The notes: generated by a model not told the origin, from the sequence alone. A stretch of DNA of 64,000 bases from Patulibacter americanus DSM 16676 (GCF_000420025.1 NZ_ATUD01000006.1:124001-188000); one strand, 5' to 3'; counted from the stretch's first letter, positions 1-8,517 are shown. A program made the numbers and translations.

Positions 1-1
1 T

Positions 2-166
2 CACCCGCTCGACCTGCGCGCCGGCGCGTGCCCCGTCGACCACCCGTGCGGCGAAGACCACTACGCCGGCTGGGTGCGGGTCGAGGGGCCGGGGCTGCTG
101 GTCGTCTCGTGGCGCGTGACGGGTCCCCGCAAGGACCACACGATCCTCACGCGGTACACCCGATGA
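2..166 (+). CDS. C-terminal fragment of a small protein, DUF6314-like
   Basis: The reading frame is open from the window edge and stops at TGA 164-166, leaving 54 residues of a protein whose start lies outside. The tail reads VTGPRKDHTILTRYTR after a Cys/His-containing stretch. That Trp-Arg-Val-(S/T)-Gly-Pro-Arg-Lys ending is what I recall for the small actinobacterial DUF6314 family, whose function is unknown. The family call is from memory and could be wrong; that the frame codes is likely. Its stop overlaps an ATG at 163 that opens a 49-codon Arg/Gly/Ala-rich frame running to the next gene, but that frame has no other support. Confidence 0.5.
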   Translation, partial: HPLDLRAGACPVDHPCGEDHYAGWVRVEGPGLLVVSWRVTGPRKDHTILTRYTR

Positions 167-308
167 GCGGGGCCGCCGGGGTGCGGGGTCACCACCGCAG
201 CGGGCCCGCGGGCTCGCGGCCGGGCAGCGCGGCGGGTCGGCGCCGGGGCGGAGCGGTGCGGATGCGCGGGGCCGGGACGGCCGGGCTGCGCCGGGGCGGG
301 GCGGCGGC

Positions 309-1430
309 GTGATCCTCCACCTGCACCACCGCTACCGCACGCTGGGTGGCGAGGAGGCCGCGATCGCCGGCCTGCGGCGCCTGACGGAGGAGCGGCTGGG
401 CGAGGAGACGGCGCTGCTCGAGCGCGACTCGTCCGCCGTCGGCGCCCGCCGCGCCGCCGCGGGGCTGCTGCGCGGCGGGCTCGACCCGGACGAGGTGGCC
501 CGCGAGGTCCGGCGCACCGGCGCTCGGATCGTCCACGCGCACAACCTGCACCCCACGTTCGGCGCCCGCGCGCTGCGGGCCGCCCGCGAGGCCGGCGCCC
601 GCGTCGTCCTGCAGCTCCACAACTACCGGCTGGTCTGTTCCGTGGCCACCTGCGTCCGCGACGGGCACGACTGCACCGCCTGCCACGCGGGCGACACCCG
701 CCCCGGCGTGCGCCACAACTGTCGGGGCGGCCTGGCGGAGAGCGTCGTCTACGCCGCCGGGCTGACCCTGCAGCGGCGGCCGCTGATCGCGGGGGCGGAC
801 GCGATCGCGGTACCCAGCACCGCGGCGCTCGAGCGCCTGGCCGCCCTGGGCGCCGGCCTGCCGGACGACCGCACCCACGTGCTGCCCCACCCCGTCGCGG
901 CCGGCGCCCGGCTGACGCCCGACCCGGCCGGTCCCGCGGTCGTCGTGGGCCGCCTCGCGCCGGAGAAGGGCACGGCGGTGGCGATCGCGGCCTCGCGCCT
1001 GAACGGCCGGCCGCTGGTGATCGCGAACTCCGGCCCCCTGGAGGACGAGCTCCGGGCCTCGGCGGCCGACCTGCCGCAGGTCTCGTTCGCGGGGCGGCTG
1101 GACCGCGCCGGCCTCGACGCCCTGCGGGGTCGCGCGGCGCTCGAGCTCGTGCCGTCGCTCGCGCACGAGACGTTCGGCCTGGCGGCCGCCGAGGCGCTGC
1201 TGCGCGGCCTGCCCGTCGTGGCGTCCGACGTCGGCGCGCTGCGCGAGCTCGTGCCGGACGAGGCGCGGGTCGCCCCGGGCGATCCCGTGGCGCTGGCCGC
1301 GGCGTGGGACCGCCTGGGGGGCGACGCCGCGGCGGGCGAGCGTGGGCGCCTGCGGGCCCTGGCGCTGACGGAACCCGCCCGCGTCGCGGAGCGCCTGGGC
1401 GCCCTGTACGCGAGCGTCGACCCCGGCTGA
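309..1430 (+). CDS. GT4-family glycosyltransferase
   Basis: Predicted cytoplasmic retaining glycosyltransferase of 373 residues with a GT-B fold, moving a sugar from a nucleotide-sugar donor to a lipid-linked glycan. The N-terminal acceptor half has VHAHN near residues 75-79. The donor half has VVVGRLAPEKG near 211-221 and the EX7E motif at E287/E295 in HETFGLAAAEA. A cysteine cluster (C110, C115, C122, C125, C138) matches the Cys-rich insert seen in one GT4 subgroup. The start is GTG. No Shine-Dalgarno (SD) sequence or -10 box sits just before it, so the gene may be translationally coupled to an upstream frame. It opens the polysaccharide locus. Sugar specificity cannot be read from the sequence. 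Confidence 0.85.
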   Translation: MILHLHHRYRTLGGEEAAIAGLRRLTEERLGEETALLERDSSAVGARRAAAGLLRGGLDPDEVAREVRRTGARIVHAHNLHPTFGARALRAAREAGARVVLQLHNYRLVCSVATCVRDGHDCTACHAGDTRPGVRHNCRGGLAESVVYAAGLTLQRRPLIAGADAIAVPSTAALERLAALGAGLPDDRTHVLPHPVAAGARLTPDPAGPAVVVGRLAPEKGTAVAIAASRLNGRPLVIANSGPLEDELRASAADLPQVSFAGRLDRAGLDALRGRAALELVPSLAHETFGLAAAEALLRGLPVVASDVGALRELVPDEARVAPGDPVALAAAWDRLGGDAAAGERGRLRALALTEPARVAERLGALYASVDPG

Positions 1431-1538
1431 GCCGTCCGGCTGCCGCACCGGCGGCCGAGGCGGCGCCCGGAGTCCTCATCGGCGGGCATTCGTGGACCTC
1501 ACAGGCGGCGCCCAGGGACGCCGCCTAGACTCGGCGCC

Positions 1539-2546
1539 ATGGCGTGGCTTCTCACCGGCGGTGCCGGCTACATCGGGTCCCACATCGTCGAGGCGTTCCG
1601 CGCGGCCGATCGCGAGGTGGTGGTGCTCGACGACCTGTCGTCCGGGTTCCGCGAGTTCGTCCCGGACGATGTCGTCGTGCACGAGGGGCGGATCGAGGAC
1701 GCGGCCGCGGTGGCCGCCGCGTTCGAGGCGCAGCCCGTCGAAGGTGTGATCCACCTGGCGGGCCTGAAGTACGCGGGCGAGTCGGTCAACGCGCCGCTCG
1801 ACTTCTACCGGGCCAACGTCGAGGGCACGCGGGTGCTGCTGCGGCAGATGGCGGAGCGTGACGTCGACCGGCTCGTCTTCTCCTCGAGCTCGGCGACCTA
1901 CGGGACGATGGAGGGCGAGATCGTCACGGAGGACTCTCCGCAGCGCCCGGAGAGCCCGTACGGCGAGTCCAAGCTCATCGGCGAGTGGCTCATCCGCGAC
2001 CAGGCCCGCGCGCGCCCGTCGCTGCGCCACACCTCGCTGCGGTACTTCAACGTCGTCGGCTCCGGCAGCGACCGGATCGTCGACCACAGCCCGTACAACC
2101 TGTTCCCGCTCGTCTTCCGTGCCCTCTCGCGCGGCGAGCGCCCGAAGGTCTTCGGCGACGACTACCCCACGCCCGACGGCTCGTGCGTGCGCGACTACGT
2201 CGACGTGGCCGACCTGGCCGAGGCGCACCTGCGCGCGGCCGTGCTACTCGACGAGGGCCGGGAGCTCGCCCCGAGCTACAACGTCGGTCGGGGCGAGGGC
2301 GTCTCGGTGCGCCAGATCGTCGAGACCATCCTCGCGGTCGTGGGCGAGGACGCGCTGGGCTACGACACCGCCCCGCGCCGCGGCGGCGACCCGGCCCGCA
2401 TCGTCGGCTCGGCGCGGCGCATCGAGGAGGACTTCGGCTGGAAGCCCGGCACCGACCTGCGAGCGATGGTCGAGGGCGCCTGGGCGGCCTGGAACACCCC
2501 GGAGGCCCGGGAGCGCGAGGTACGGCAGGACGCCGCGCGGGCCTGA
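1539..2546 (+). CDS. galE: UDP-glucose 4-epimerase
   Basis: Extended short-chain dehydrogenase (SDR) enzyme, 335 residues, expected to interconvert UDP-glucose and UDP-galactose (or the N-acetyl forms) with bound NAD. The Rossmann motif TGGAGYIG is at residues 6-13, the Ser-rich catalytic strand SSSSAT at 115-120, and the YGESK pair gives Tyr141 and Lys145. Length and N-terminus are typical of GalE. A TAGACT box at 1526-1531 lies seven bases before the ATG with no SD, so the mRNA is probably leaderless and the gene has its own promoter. It would supply galactose-type donors to the neighbouring glycosyltransferases. Confidence 0.92.
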   Translation: MAWLLTGGAGYIGSHIVEAFRAADREVVVLDDLSSGFREFVPDDVVVHEGRIEDAAAVAAAFEAQPVEGVIHLAGLKYAGESVNAPLDFYRANVEGTRVLLRQMAERDVDRLVFSSSSATYGTMEGEIVTEDSPQRPESPYGESKLIGEWLIRDQARARPSLRHTSLRYFNVVGSGSDRIVDHSPYNLFPLVFRALSRGERPKVFGDDYPTPDGSCVRDYVDVADLAEAHLRAAVLLDEGRELAPSYNVGRGEGVSVRQIVETILAVVGEDALGYDTAPRRGGDPARIVGSARRIEEDFGWKPGTDLRAMVEGAWAAWNTPEAREREVRQDAARA

Positions 2547-2550
2547 GCGC

Positions 2551-2570
2551 CGGCCGCTGCCGCGGCCGTT
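2551..2570 (+). terminator. Hairpin after galE
   Basis: Perfect 7-bp stem CGGCCGC / GCGGCCG with a TGCC loop, followed by TT, four bases after the galE stop. It is a probable intrinsic terminator, although the U tract is minimal. Confidence 0.5.
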
Positions 2571-2614
2571 CGAGCACCGCCGGCCACGCGCCGTCGGACA
2601 TCGGGCGTCGGTGC

Positions 2615-2643
2615 TCGACAGGACCGGGGCCGGCACCTATTTT
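2615..2643 (+). promoter_or_regulatory. Promoter of the secreted Ig-like protein gene
   Basis: TCGACA (2615-2620), a 17-base spacer and TATTTT (2638-2643) form a good sigma-70-type pair. The -10 ends six bases before the ATG at 2650, which implies a leaderless transcript. Confidence 0.6.
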
Positions 2644-2649
2644 GCGCGC

Positions 2650-3768
2650 ATGCGTGTACACCTGTTCCGTCCGCCCTGGCCGAGCCCGCGTGAAGGTCGC
2701 CTCGTCCGGGCGCTCACCCTGCTCGGAACGTTGGCCGCCCTCGGCGCGGCGGCGGCTCCGGCAGCGGCCGCCCCGCCGGCGCCGGCCAACCTCGCCGTCA
2801 GCCCTGCCGAGAGCGCGACCTCCGCGGACACCGCCGTGGCGACCTGGACCGTTCCTGGCGGCGCGCCCGCTGGGACGGAAGCCGACTGGAAGGTGACGTT
2901 CAGCCCGGCAGGCGAGGACTACTTCCTCAACCTGTCGGGCACGAGCGACCAGGACGGGCGCGCGGAGATCCCGCTGGCACGCGAGGGCACCTACTCCGGG
3001 TTCAGCGTGGCGCTGCGGGATGCTCAGGGGCCGGGGCCGGAGGCGACGGTCCCCCATCGACTCCTCGTCGACCGCTCGGCGCCCGGCGCGCCGACCGTTT
3101 GGCACACCGGTGGTATGGCCAACTGGACCGACGCCCCCGACCGCGGCGCCCCGATCGCCCGGGCCCACTGGCGGTACTGTCGCGGCTGGTTCGGTTCGCC
3201 GATCGTGCCCGCACCGGTGTGCGTCGAGGGCGTCGCCACCACCAGCCCGTTCGCGCTGTCCGAGACCGCCCCGCCGCTCGGGCCAGCACCGGGAACGTGC
3301 AACGGGGTCGAGTCCGCCCTGTCCATCTGGCTGGAGGACGCGGCCGGAAACGGCTCGCCCGCGAATGCGGGGAAGTTCGGCACCGCTGTGACGCCGGCGT
3401 GTCCCGCGCCGCCGCGAGACACGCCGCCGGCCGTCGAGCCTCCGGCAGCCGGACCGGCGAGGAAGGCGACGACCCTGGCGGTCACCGGCCGCACGCTGGC
3501 GCGCCGTCGCGGGGCCTCCGGCCGCCGCGTTCGGCTCGTGGTCGCGCTTCCGCGCGACGCTGGCGGGCGCGTCCGGCTGCGGGTGAGCCGTCGGGCCGGC
3601 GGGCCGCGCTTCGTGCGAACCCGTTCGGTGCAGGTGCGGCGTGGCCACGCGGTGGCGACGTTCACCGTGCCGGCGGGCGTCCGGAAGCTGAGCGTCCGGG
3701 CCACCTACGCCGCGACTGCGACGCACGCGGCCGCATCGAAGAACACGACCGTGCGCGTCGGCCGCTAG
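2650..3768 (+). CDS. Secreted Ig/fibronectin-like protein, function unknown
   Basis: 372 residues. A Sec-type signal peptide is visible: an Arg-containing N-region, a hydrophobic Leu/Ala core and an APAAAA cleavage region near residues 35-41. It is followed by an Fn3/Ig-like beta region (about 45-250), a proline-rich linker (about 255-275) and a second basic beta-rich domain (about 280-372) resembling bacterial Ig-like repeats. There are no catalytic motifs. The ATG at 2650 is chosen because a promoter -10 lies six bases upstream and the signal peptide begins there. It is convergent with the membrane-protein gene downstream. A surface or wall-associated protein is likely; no function can be assigned. 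Confidence 0.75.
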   Translation: MRVHLFRPPWPSPREGRLVRALTLLGTLAALGAAAAPAAAAPPAPANLAVSPAESATSADTAVATWTVPGGAPAGTEADWKVTFSPAGEDYFLNLSGTSDQDGRAEIPLAREGTYSGFSVALRDAQGPGPEATVPHRLLVDRSAPGAPTVWHTGGMANWTDAPDRGAPIARAHWRYCRGWFGSPIVPAPVCVEGVATTSPFALSETAPPLGPAPGTCNGVESALSIWLEDAAGNGSPANAGKFGTAVTPACPAPPRDTPPAVEPPAAGPARKATTLAVTGRTLARRRGASGRRVRLVVALPRDAGGRVRLRVSRRAGGPRFVRTRSVQVRRGHAVATFTVPAGVRKLSVRATYAATATHAAASKNTTVRVGR

Positions 3769-3772
3769 CCCC

Positions 3773-3809
3773 ACGCGCTGCACCACCGCCTAGCGGTGCT
3801 GCAGCGCGT
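3773..3809. terminator. Bidirectional hairpin between convergent genes
   Basis: Arms 3773-3788 and 3794-3809 (ACGCGCTGCACCACCG against CGGTGCTGCAGCGCGT) pair over 15 bp with one bulge. The loop contains the stop codon of the minus-strand membrane-protein gene, so the hairpin serves both converging genes. Confidence 0.6.
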
Positions 3810-5433
3810 CCCCGGCGCTCGTGACGGGCACGAGGTCGGCGGCCAGGTCGTGGTCGTAGATCAGCATCTCGATCCCCGGCGCGACGGTGTGGCGCGCCAC
3901 GGGCGTCGGCGTGGCCGGCGCCTGCCCCACCCAGTCGCCGCCTCCGGGGTGACTGGTGTCGACGAGCAGGAACGAGCGGATCCCCGGCTGCGGCTCGTAC
4001 GCACGGTCGACGTAGTGCAGGTACATCGGGCACAGCAGCTGGCCGTTCGAGGCAGGGCAGGTGCCGACGGGGTCGATCTGCAGGCGGAAGCCCGAGCGCA
4101 CCGTCGTCGGGTAGGCCGTCCAGTACGAGGCGTAGCCGCGGGTCACCCGCTCCTGACGCGCGACGGCGAGGATCGGATCGAGCGTGGCGACCCGGGCCTC
4201 CGGGGTGCGCGGTGGCGCCTGACGGGCGATGCCCAGAGCGGCGACGAGCGCCAACGCCAGCGTCGGCACCAGGACGAGGGCAGGGCGCCCTCTCCGTCCG
4301 GCGAGCAGGGCGATCAGCGCGCCGGCCGCGAACGGGACGCCGTACAGGTAGCGCGCCACGGGCAGGCCGTTGACCATCGACGCCGGCGAGAACGCGAACG
4401 CCACCGTCCCGGCGACCGCTACCCCCGTCCAGAACGTGGCCCAGGCGACACGGGCTGCGTCCTTCGACGACGCGGCGGCTGCGGTCGACCCCGCCGCCGT
4501 CGCGTCCGCGTCCGATGCCGATTCGCCGGACCGGCTTGTTCCGCCGAGCAGGTACACGACCCCGGCCGCCACCGCGACGACGACGAGCAGCAGCCCGAGG
4601 TAGCCGCTCGTGGCCCCGGCGGCGCTGTTCAGCGGGCCGCGCCAGACCTCCTGGAGGCCGACGACGACGTTGCCCGCGCCGGCCTGGGCCTCGTCGAAGG
4701 GCGTCAGCGACACGGGGCTCGGGCGCTGGAAGTACCCCTGGTGTTCGGCGAGCGCCCGGAACGCGATGCTCGAGACGGCGACCCCGGCGGCGACGCCGAG
4801 CGCCACGGCGGCCTGACGCCACTGCCGGCGCAGGAGCGCGACGGCGGCCACGCCGGCCGCCGGGGCCACGACCGACGTCCACGCCAGCGCGTCGCCGGAC
4901 AGGGCGGCGCCGCCCCAGAGGACGGCTGCTCCCGTGGCCAGCCAGAGCCGCTTGGAGGCCGGGGTGCCGACCCGGCCGGCGTGGGCGACGAGCACGAGCC
5001 CGACGGCGACCATCGCCCACCAGCTCGGGGCCCGACCGGACCAGGCGGCGTTCATGACCCAGGTGTTGGGACCGACCGCGAGGGCCACGGCGGGGACGGC
5101 GACGGCCGCCGTCGTCCCGAACAGCCTCCGCGCCTGGAGCGTCAGTGCGCCGACGGCGAGCATCGTGACCGCCAACGGCAGGTAGCTGGCCAGGAGCGTG
5201 TCGCCGGGCAGCGGCCGCAGCAGCTGGACCACCCACAGCCCGTTCCACCAGCCGTAGTTGCCGGTGACGGCCGCCGAGTTCGGGAGGTCGGCGAGCAGGT
5301 GCGCCATCGCCAGCGGCGCGGCGAGGTCGGCGTTGGAGTGCATCGCCCGCACGGTGTCCGGCAGGCGGAAGAGCACCGCGGCGAGCAGCACGGCCGCGCC
5401 GACCCACGCGGCGACGGCGGCGACGCGGGTCAC
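3790..5433 (-). CDS. Polytopic membrane protein, GT-C or polymerase-like
   Basis: 547 residues with roughly ten or more hydrophobic segments from residue 5 to about 390, then a soluble, presumably extracytoplasmic C-terminal domain (about 400-547). An Asn-Tyr-Gly-Trp-Trp-Asn patch follows the first large loop. The layout (multi-helix core plus outer domain) resembles GT-C glycosyltransferases and polysaccharide polymerases, but I see no diagnostic motif. It starts at GTG 5433, 74 bases after the epimerase gene on the same strand, so the two are probably one operon. A role in assembling the surface glycan on the outer face of the membrane is inferred from context only. Confidence 0.7.
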   Translation of the reverse strand: MTRVAAVAAWVGAAVLLAAVLFRLPDTVRAMHSNADLAAPLAMAHLLADLPNSAAVTGNYGWWNGLWVVQLLRPLPGDTLLASYLPLAVTMLAVGALTLQARRLFGTTAAVAVPAVALAVGPNTWVMNAAWSGRAPSWWAMVAVGLVLVAHAGRVGTPASKRLWLATGAAVLWGGAALSGDALAWTSVVAPAAGVAAVALLRRQWRQAAVALGVAAGVAVSSIAFRALAEHQGYFQRPSPVSLTPFDEAQAGAGNVVVGLQEVWRGPLNSAAGATSGYLGLLLVVVAVAAGVVYLLGGTSRSGESASDADATAAGSTAAAASSKDAARVAWATFWTGVAVAGTVAFAFSPASMVNGLPVARYLYGVPFAAGALIALLAGRRGRPALVLVPTLALALVAALGIARQAPPRTPEARVATLDPILAVARQERVTRGYASYWTAYPTTVRSGFRLQIDPVGTCPASNGQLLCPMYLHYVDRAYEPQPGIRSFLLVDTSHPGGGDWVGQAPATPTPVARHTVAPGIEMLIYDHDLAADLVPVTSAGDALQHR

Positions 5434-5507
5434 CGTCCGGGCACGGGCCGCATCGCGGGGGCCGGCGGGCGGCGCCCCCGGGCGTGTCGGCGGGACCCCG
5501 ATGGCGC

Positions 5508-6461
5508 TCAGACGGTCCGGAGCCAGGCGACCGTGTCCGCGATGCCCTTGTCCAGCGGAATCTGCGACTCCCAGTCCAGCAGGCGCTTGGCCTTCGACAC
5601 GTCGGGCCAGCGACGCTGCACGTCGACGTCAAACGTCGGCAGGTGCTCGAAGACGAGCTCGTCCGTCCGGCCGCACTGCTCCCAGATGACGTGGCAGACG
5701 TCGGCGATGGTGCGCTCGTCGCCGGCGGAGATGTTGAAGTCCTCGTTCAGCGCCGCCTCGTGGCCCGTGGCGGTGACGATGCCGTCGGCGATGTCCTGCA
5801 CGTGGGTCAGCGTGCGCGTCTGGTCGCCCTGGCCGAAGATCGGCAGCGGCGCGCCCTGGGGCAGGGCCAGGACCTTGCGGATGACGTCAGGGACCATGTG
5901 CGCGATGCCCGGCTCGTCCTCGGGCATCTCGCCCGGGCCGTAGGCGTTGAACGGGCGCACGATCGTGTAGGGCAGCCCGTGCTCCTGGTAGGCGGCCTTG
6001 ATCTGGATCTCGCCCGTGAGCTTGGAGAACCCGTAGGCCGACGTCGGCGTGGGCACGCGGTCGACGTGCTCCTCCTTCGTGGGGAACTCCGTGGTGTTCT
6101 CGAACACCATCGAGCTCGACACGTAGGTGAAGCGCTCGACGCCGAGCTCGATCGCGGCGCCCATCACGCTGTTGTAGAGGGACGAGTTCACGTCGGTCAG
6201 CGTGTAGGGCAGCTTGTGGAAGTTGCCGATGCCGCCGACGATCGCCGCCAGGTGGATGACGTGGGTGCAGCCCGTCATGGCGCGCTTGGCCTCGTCGCGC
6301 TCGCGCAGGTCGCCCTGGTGGATCTCGCACCCCTCGCGCATCCAGTCCGGCGCGTCGCGCTGATCCGACACCCGCACCTCGAAGCGGGGGTCGCGAAGGA
6401 GACGGCGGACGACGGCGGCGCCGATGGTGCCGGCACCGCCCGTGACGAGAACGCGAGACAT
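5508..6461 (-). CDS. NAD-dependent nucleotide-sugar epimerase/dehydratase
   Basis: Extended SDR of 317 residues. TGGAGTIG at 7-14 binds NAD(P); SSS at 115-117 and Tyr143/Lys147 in YGFSK form the catalytic triad. The exact reaction is uncertain: it could be a 4-epimerase, a 4,6-dehydratase or a GDP-sugar epimerase. The stretch AAIVGGIGN slightly recalls GDP-fucose synthase-type enzymes. The ATG at 6461 is preferred over a longer frame because TACGCT (minus strand, 6474-6469) lies exactly seven bases upstream and the Rossmann motif starts at once. It is divergent from the toxin-antitoxin pair and probably co-transcribed with the membrane protein below it. Confidence 0.85.
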   Translation of the reverse strand: MSRVLVTGGAGTIGAAVVRRLLRDPRFEVRVSDQRDAPDWMREGCEIHQGDLRERDEAKRAMTGCTHVIHLAAIVGGIGNFHKLPYTLTDVNSSLYNSVMGAAIELGVERFTYVSSSMVFENTTEFPTKEEHVDRVPTPTSAYGFSKLTGEIQIKAAYQEHGLPYTIVRPFNAYGPGEMPEDEPGIAHMVPDVIRKVLALPQGAPLPIFGQGDQTRTLTHVQDIADGIVTATGHEAALNEDFNISAGDERTIADVCHVIWEQCGRTDELVFEHLPTFDVDVQRRWPDVSKAKRLLDWESQIPLDKGIADTVAWLRTV

Positions 6462-6526
6462 TGCGGCCAGCGTATCGGCCGACGCGGGCAGGACGCCCTG
6501 CTGCCGCGGCGCGGCGGAGGACACGG

Positions 6527-6569
6527 GCATGCAACGTGCATGGACAACCTCCAAAGTGCATGCAACCCT
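6527..6569 (+). promoter_or_regulatory. Promoter and operator of the toxin-antitoxin pair
   Basis: An inverted repeat CATGCA-ACG-TGCATG (6528-6542) and a self-complementary TGCATGCA (6557-6564) lie 14 bases apart. TGGACA (6541-6546), a 17-base spacer and AACCCT (6564-6569) can serve as -35 and -10, the latter seven bases before the ATG. One palindrome therefore touches the -35 and the other the -10. This is the arrangement expected for autorepression by a ribbon-helix-helix antitoxin with its toxin. The binding itself is inferred. Confidence 0.65.
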
Positions 6570-6576
6570 TATCTCC

Positions 6577-6807
6577 ATGGCGACCGTTCAGATCCGAGAC
6601 GTACCCGACGACGTTCACCGGGCACTCCGGGCACGGGCGGCGGCGGCCGGGGTCTCGCTCTCGGACTACGCCCGGGACGTGCTCGGCCGCGCGGCTTCGC
6701 GTCCGACGGCCGCCGAGCTGGCCGCCCGGGTCGCGGCGCGCGGGGTGGTACAGCCCTCCGAGCCGTCGGAGGACACGGTGCGCGCGCTGCGCGAGCACGG
6801 CGAGTGA
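6577..6807 (+). CDS. FitA/VapB-type antitoxin (ribbon-helix-helix)
   Basis: 76 residues. The N-terminus MATVQIRDVPDDVHRALR is a typical ribbon-helix-helix (Arc/CopG, FitA-like) DNA-binding domain; the strand TVQIRDVP would contact the operator. The remaining 40 residues are acidic and Ala/Pro-rich, fitting a toxin-wrapping tail. It should neutralise the PIN toxin encoded immediately downstream and repress the shared promoter through the GCATGC palindromes just upstream. The genes overlap by four bases (GTGA), indicating coupled translation. The size is normal for FitA/VapB antitoxins. Confidence 0.9.
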   Translation: MATVQIRDVPDDVHRALRARAAAAGVSLSDYARDVLGRAASRPTAAELAARVAARGVVQPSEPSEDTVRALREHGE

Positions 6808-7214
6808 CCGTCTTCGACACGTCGGTGGTCGTGGACCTGCTGCTCGGGTCCGGGGCGGCACCCCAGGCCACCGCTCTGCTCGAAGCCGGTCCCGCCGCCG
6901 CACCCGACGTGCTCACGTTCGAGGTCGTCGCGGTGCTGCGGCGCCTGGCCCTGAGGGGTGACGCGTCGGAGGATCGCCTGGCCGGGGCCGTGGCCGACTT
7001 CGGCGACCTGGCGATCGATCACTATCCGTCGCTGCCGCTCCGGAGCCGCGCATGGAGCCTGCGCGAGAACGCGACCGTCGCGGACGCGTTGTTCGTCGCC
7101 CTGGCCGAGTCGTTGGGGGAGCCGTTGGCCACCAAGGACGAGGGCCTGGCGACCGTGGCCGAGCGGTTCGCCGGTGTCGAGGTCGTGCGCCTCGGCGCCG
7201 GGCGCGCCCGCTAG
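6804..7214 (+). CDS. VapC/FitB-type PIN-domain toxin
   Basis: 136-residue PIN-domain ribonuclease, expected to cut RNA (often tRNA) with bound Mg2+. The first acidic residue is Asp5 in VFDTSVVVDLL. Further acidic positions are a Glu in LTFEVVAVLRR (about residue 39), an Asp in ATVADALFVALAE (about 94) and an Asp in LATKDEGL (about 113), giving the usual four-acid site with apparently nothing missing. Start GTG 6804 overlaps the antitoxin stop. The pair sits inside a glycan locus between two nucleotide-sugar genes and may stabilise it or have arrived by transfer. Converges on the sugar dehydrogenase gene nine bases away. Confidence 0.9.
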   Translation: MTVFDTSVVVDLLLGSGAAPQATALLEAGPAAAPDVLTFEVVAVLRRLALRGDASEDRLAGAVADFGDLAIDHYPSLPLRSRAWSLRENATVADALFVALAESLGEPLATKDEGLATVAERFAGVEVVRLGAGRAR

Positions 7215-7223
7215 GACCTACAC

Positions 7224-8510
7224 CTAGACGGTCGCGCCAGGCGCGTGCGCCGCGGCGCCGGCGTCGGCCAGCTCGCTCGCGACGCCGAACACCGTGTCCT
7301 GCCCGAAGCAGTTCCACGGGTCCGCGAGCACCGCGCCGGGGGCTGCGAGGTCCGCGATCCGGGCCAGGACGGCCGGGTCCTTCCACGCGGAGTGGTTCGT
7401 CGCCAGCACGATCGCGTCGGCGTCGGCGACGGACTCCGCGAGGGTGAGCGTCGAGGACGGGCTGTGCGGGTCGTGCGCGGCGACGAGGGCCAGCTCGCGT
7501 TCGAGCAGGCGCATGAGCTTGAAGCTCAGCGAGTCGCGCTCGTCGTCCGTGTCGCCCTTGAACGCCAGGCCGAGGACGGCGATCTTGCGCCCGCGGAGCG
7601 TGCCGTTGTCGAGACGGCGCTTCAGGCCGTCGACGAGGAACAGGGGGACGGACTCGTTCACCCGCGAGACGGCGAGCAGCATGCCGGGGGCGGGGGAGCG
7701 CTCCTCGGAGAACGTGAAGTCCTTGCGCAGGCACGTGCCGGCGGTCATGCCGGGGAGCTTCATCCCGCCGCGCGGGTAGTCCCGGTTGATGAGGTCGATG
7801 ACCTCGAAGACGTTGGCGCCGTACTGCTCGCACTCCATCATCAGCCGGTTCGGCAGCGCGAACATCGTGTAGCGGAGGATGTTGGTCCAGATCTTGGCCA
7901 GCTCGGCCTCGATCGGGCTGGTCTGCACGATCGGGGCGCCGAGGGCGCGGAACGGCTCGGCGGCGACCTCGCCGGAGCCTTCGCCGTAGCCGCCGACGAT
8001 GCACGGCAGGGTGCTGATCTCTGCGAAGAACCGCGAGGCGGCGATCCGCTCGGGCACGTGCGCCACGAAGAGGTCGCGTCCGACGGTGAACCCGCGGTGC
8101 ATCTCGAGGTAGCCCGCGACGAACTCGGTCGTGCCCGGGGCGATCGTCGAGCGCAGGACGATGCAGTGCCCCTCGCGCAGGTGCGGGAGCAGGTCGTCGA
8201 GGACGCTGCGGATCTGGCCGACGTCGATCTCGATGTGGCTGAAGGACGGCGTGCCGAGCGTCAGGACGATGTGCTTGGCCCGGGCGGCCTCGGCGACGTC
8301 GCCGGTGACGCGGAACGACCCGTCGCCCTGGACGCGCTCGAGGATCTCCTCCGCCCCCGGCTCCTCGAACGGCATGCGGCCGTCCTGGACGGCGGAGACG
8401 ATCTCCGCGTTGTTGTCCACGCCGACGGTGCGTAGGCCCTGGTTTGCGAAGGCAAGAGCGAGGGGGAGGCCCACCCGCCCGATGCCGACGACGGCGACGT
8501 CGAGATCCAC
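7224..8510 (-). CDS. Nucleotide-sugar 6-dehydrogenase (UDP-ManNAcA/UDP-Glc type)
   Basis: 428 residues; oxidises the C6 hydroxyl of a UDP-sugar to a uronic acid in two NAD-dependent steps. Rossmann motif GIGRVG is at 9-14, the helix EAELAKIWTN at 201-210 supplies the conserved Glu and Lys206, and the nucleophile is Cys260 in TAGTCLRKDF with Lys263 nearby. The C-terminal UDP-binding domain contains GLAFKGDTDD. The WecC/WbpA branch is favoured but UDP-glucose cannot be excluded. Start GTG 8510 is chosen because TAGCCT lies seven bases upstream; a GTG at 8552 would overlap the previous gene. The product would bring acidic sugars to the polymer. Confidence 0.88.
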   Translation of the reverse strand: MDLDVAVVGIGRVGLPLALAFANQGLRTVGVDNNAEIVSAVQDGRMPFEEPGAEEILERVQGDGSFRVTGDVAEAARAKHIVLTLGTPSFSHIEIDVGQIRSVLDDLLPHLREGHCIVLRSTIAPGTTEFVAGYLEMHRGFTVGRDLFVAHVPERIAASRFFAEISTLPCIVGGYGEGSGEVAAEPFRALGAPIVQTSPIEAELAKIWTNILRYTMFALPNRLMMECEQYGANVFEVIDLINRDYPRGGMKLPGMTAGTCLRKDFTFSEERSPAPGMLLAVSRVNESVPLFLVDGLKRRLDNGTLRGRKIAVLGLAFKGDTDDERDSLSFKLMRLLERELALVAAHDPHSPSSTLTLAESVADADAIVLATNHSAWKDPAVLARIADLAAPGAVLADPWNCFGQDTVFGVASELADAGAAAHAPGATV

Positions 8511-8517
8511 GAGAGGG

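Noticed and set aside
163-312. A 49-codon frame that overlaps the stop before it and the GT start after it
   Set aside because: Low-complexity Arg/Gly/Ala composition, no box and no SD; a chance frame in very GC-rich DNA cannot be excluded. Noted in case transcripts show coupling.
61-1479. Long minus-strand open frames opposite the first glycosyltransferase (up to 472 codons)
   Set aside because: They are Arg/Pro/Ala-rich with no recognisable domain, and mirror the GC bias of the plus-strand gene, which has clear GT4 motifs.
3796-5943. A 715-codon plus-strand frame opposite the membrane protein
   Set aside because: Composition is Arg/Asp/Gly-rich and repetitive, and it lies against a hydrophobic protein with a sound start; it is a shadow of codon bias.
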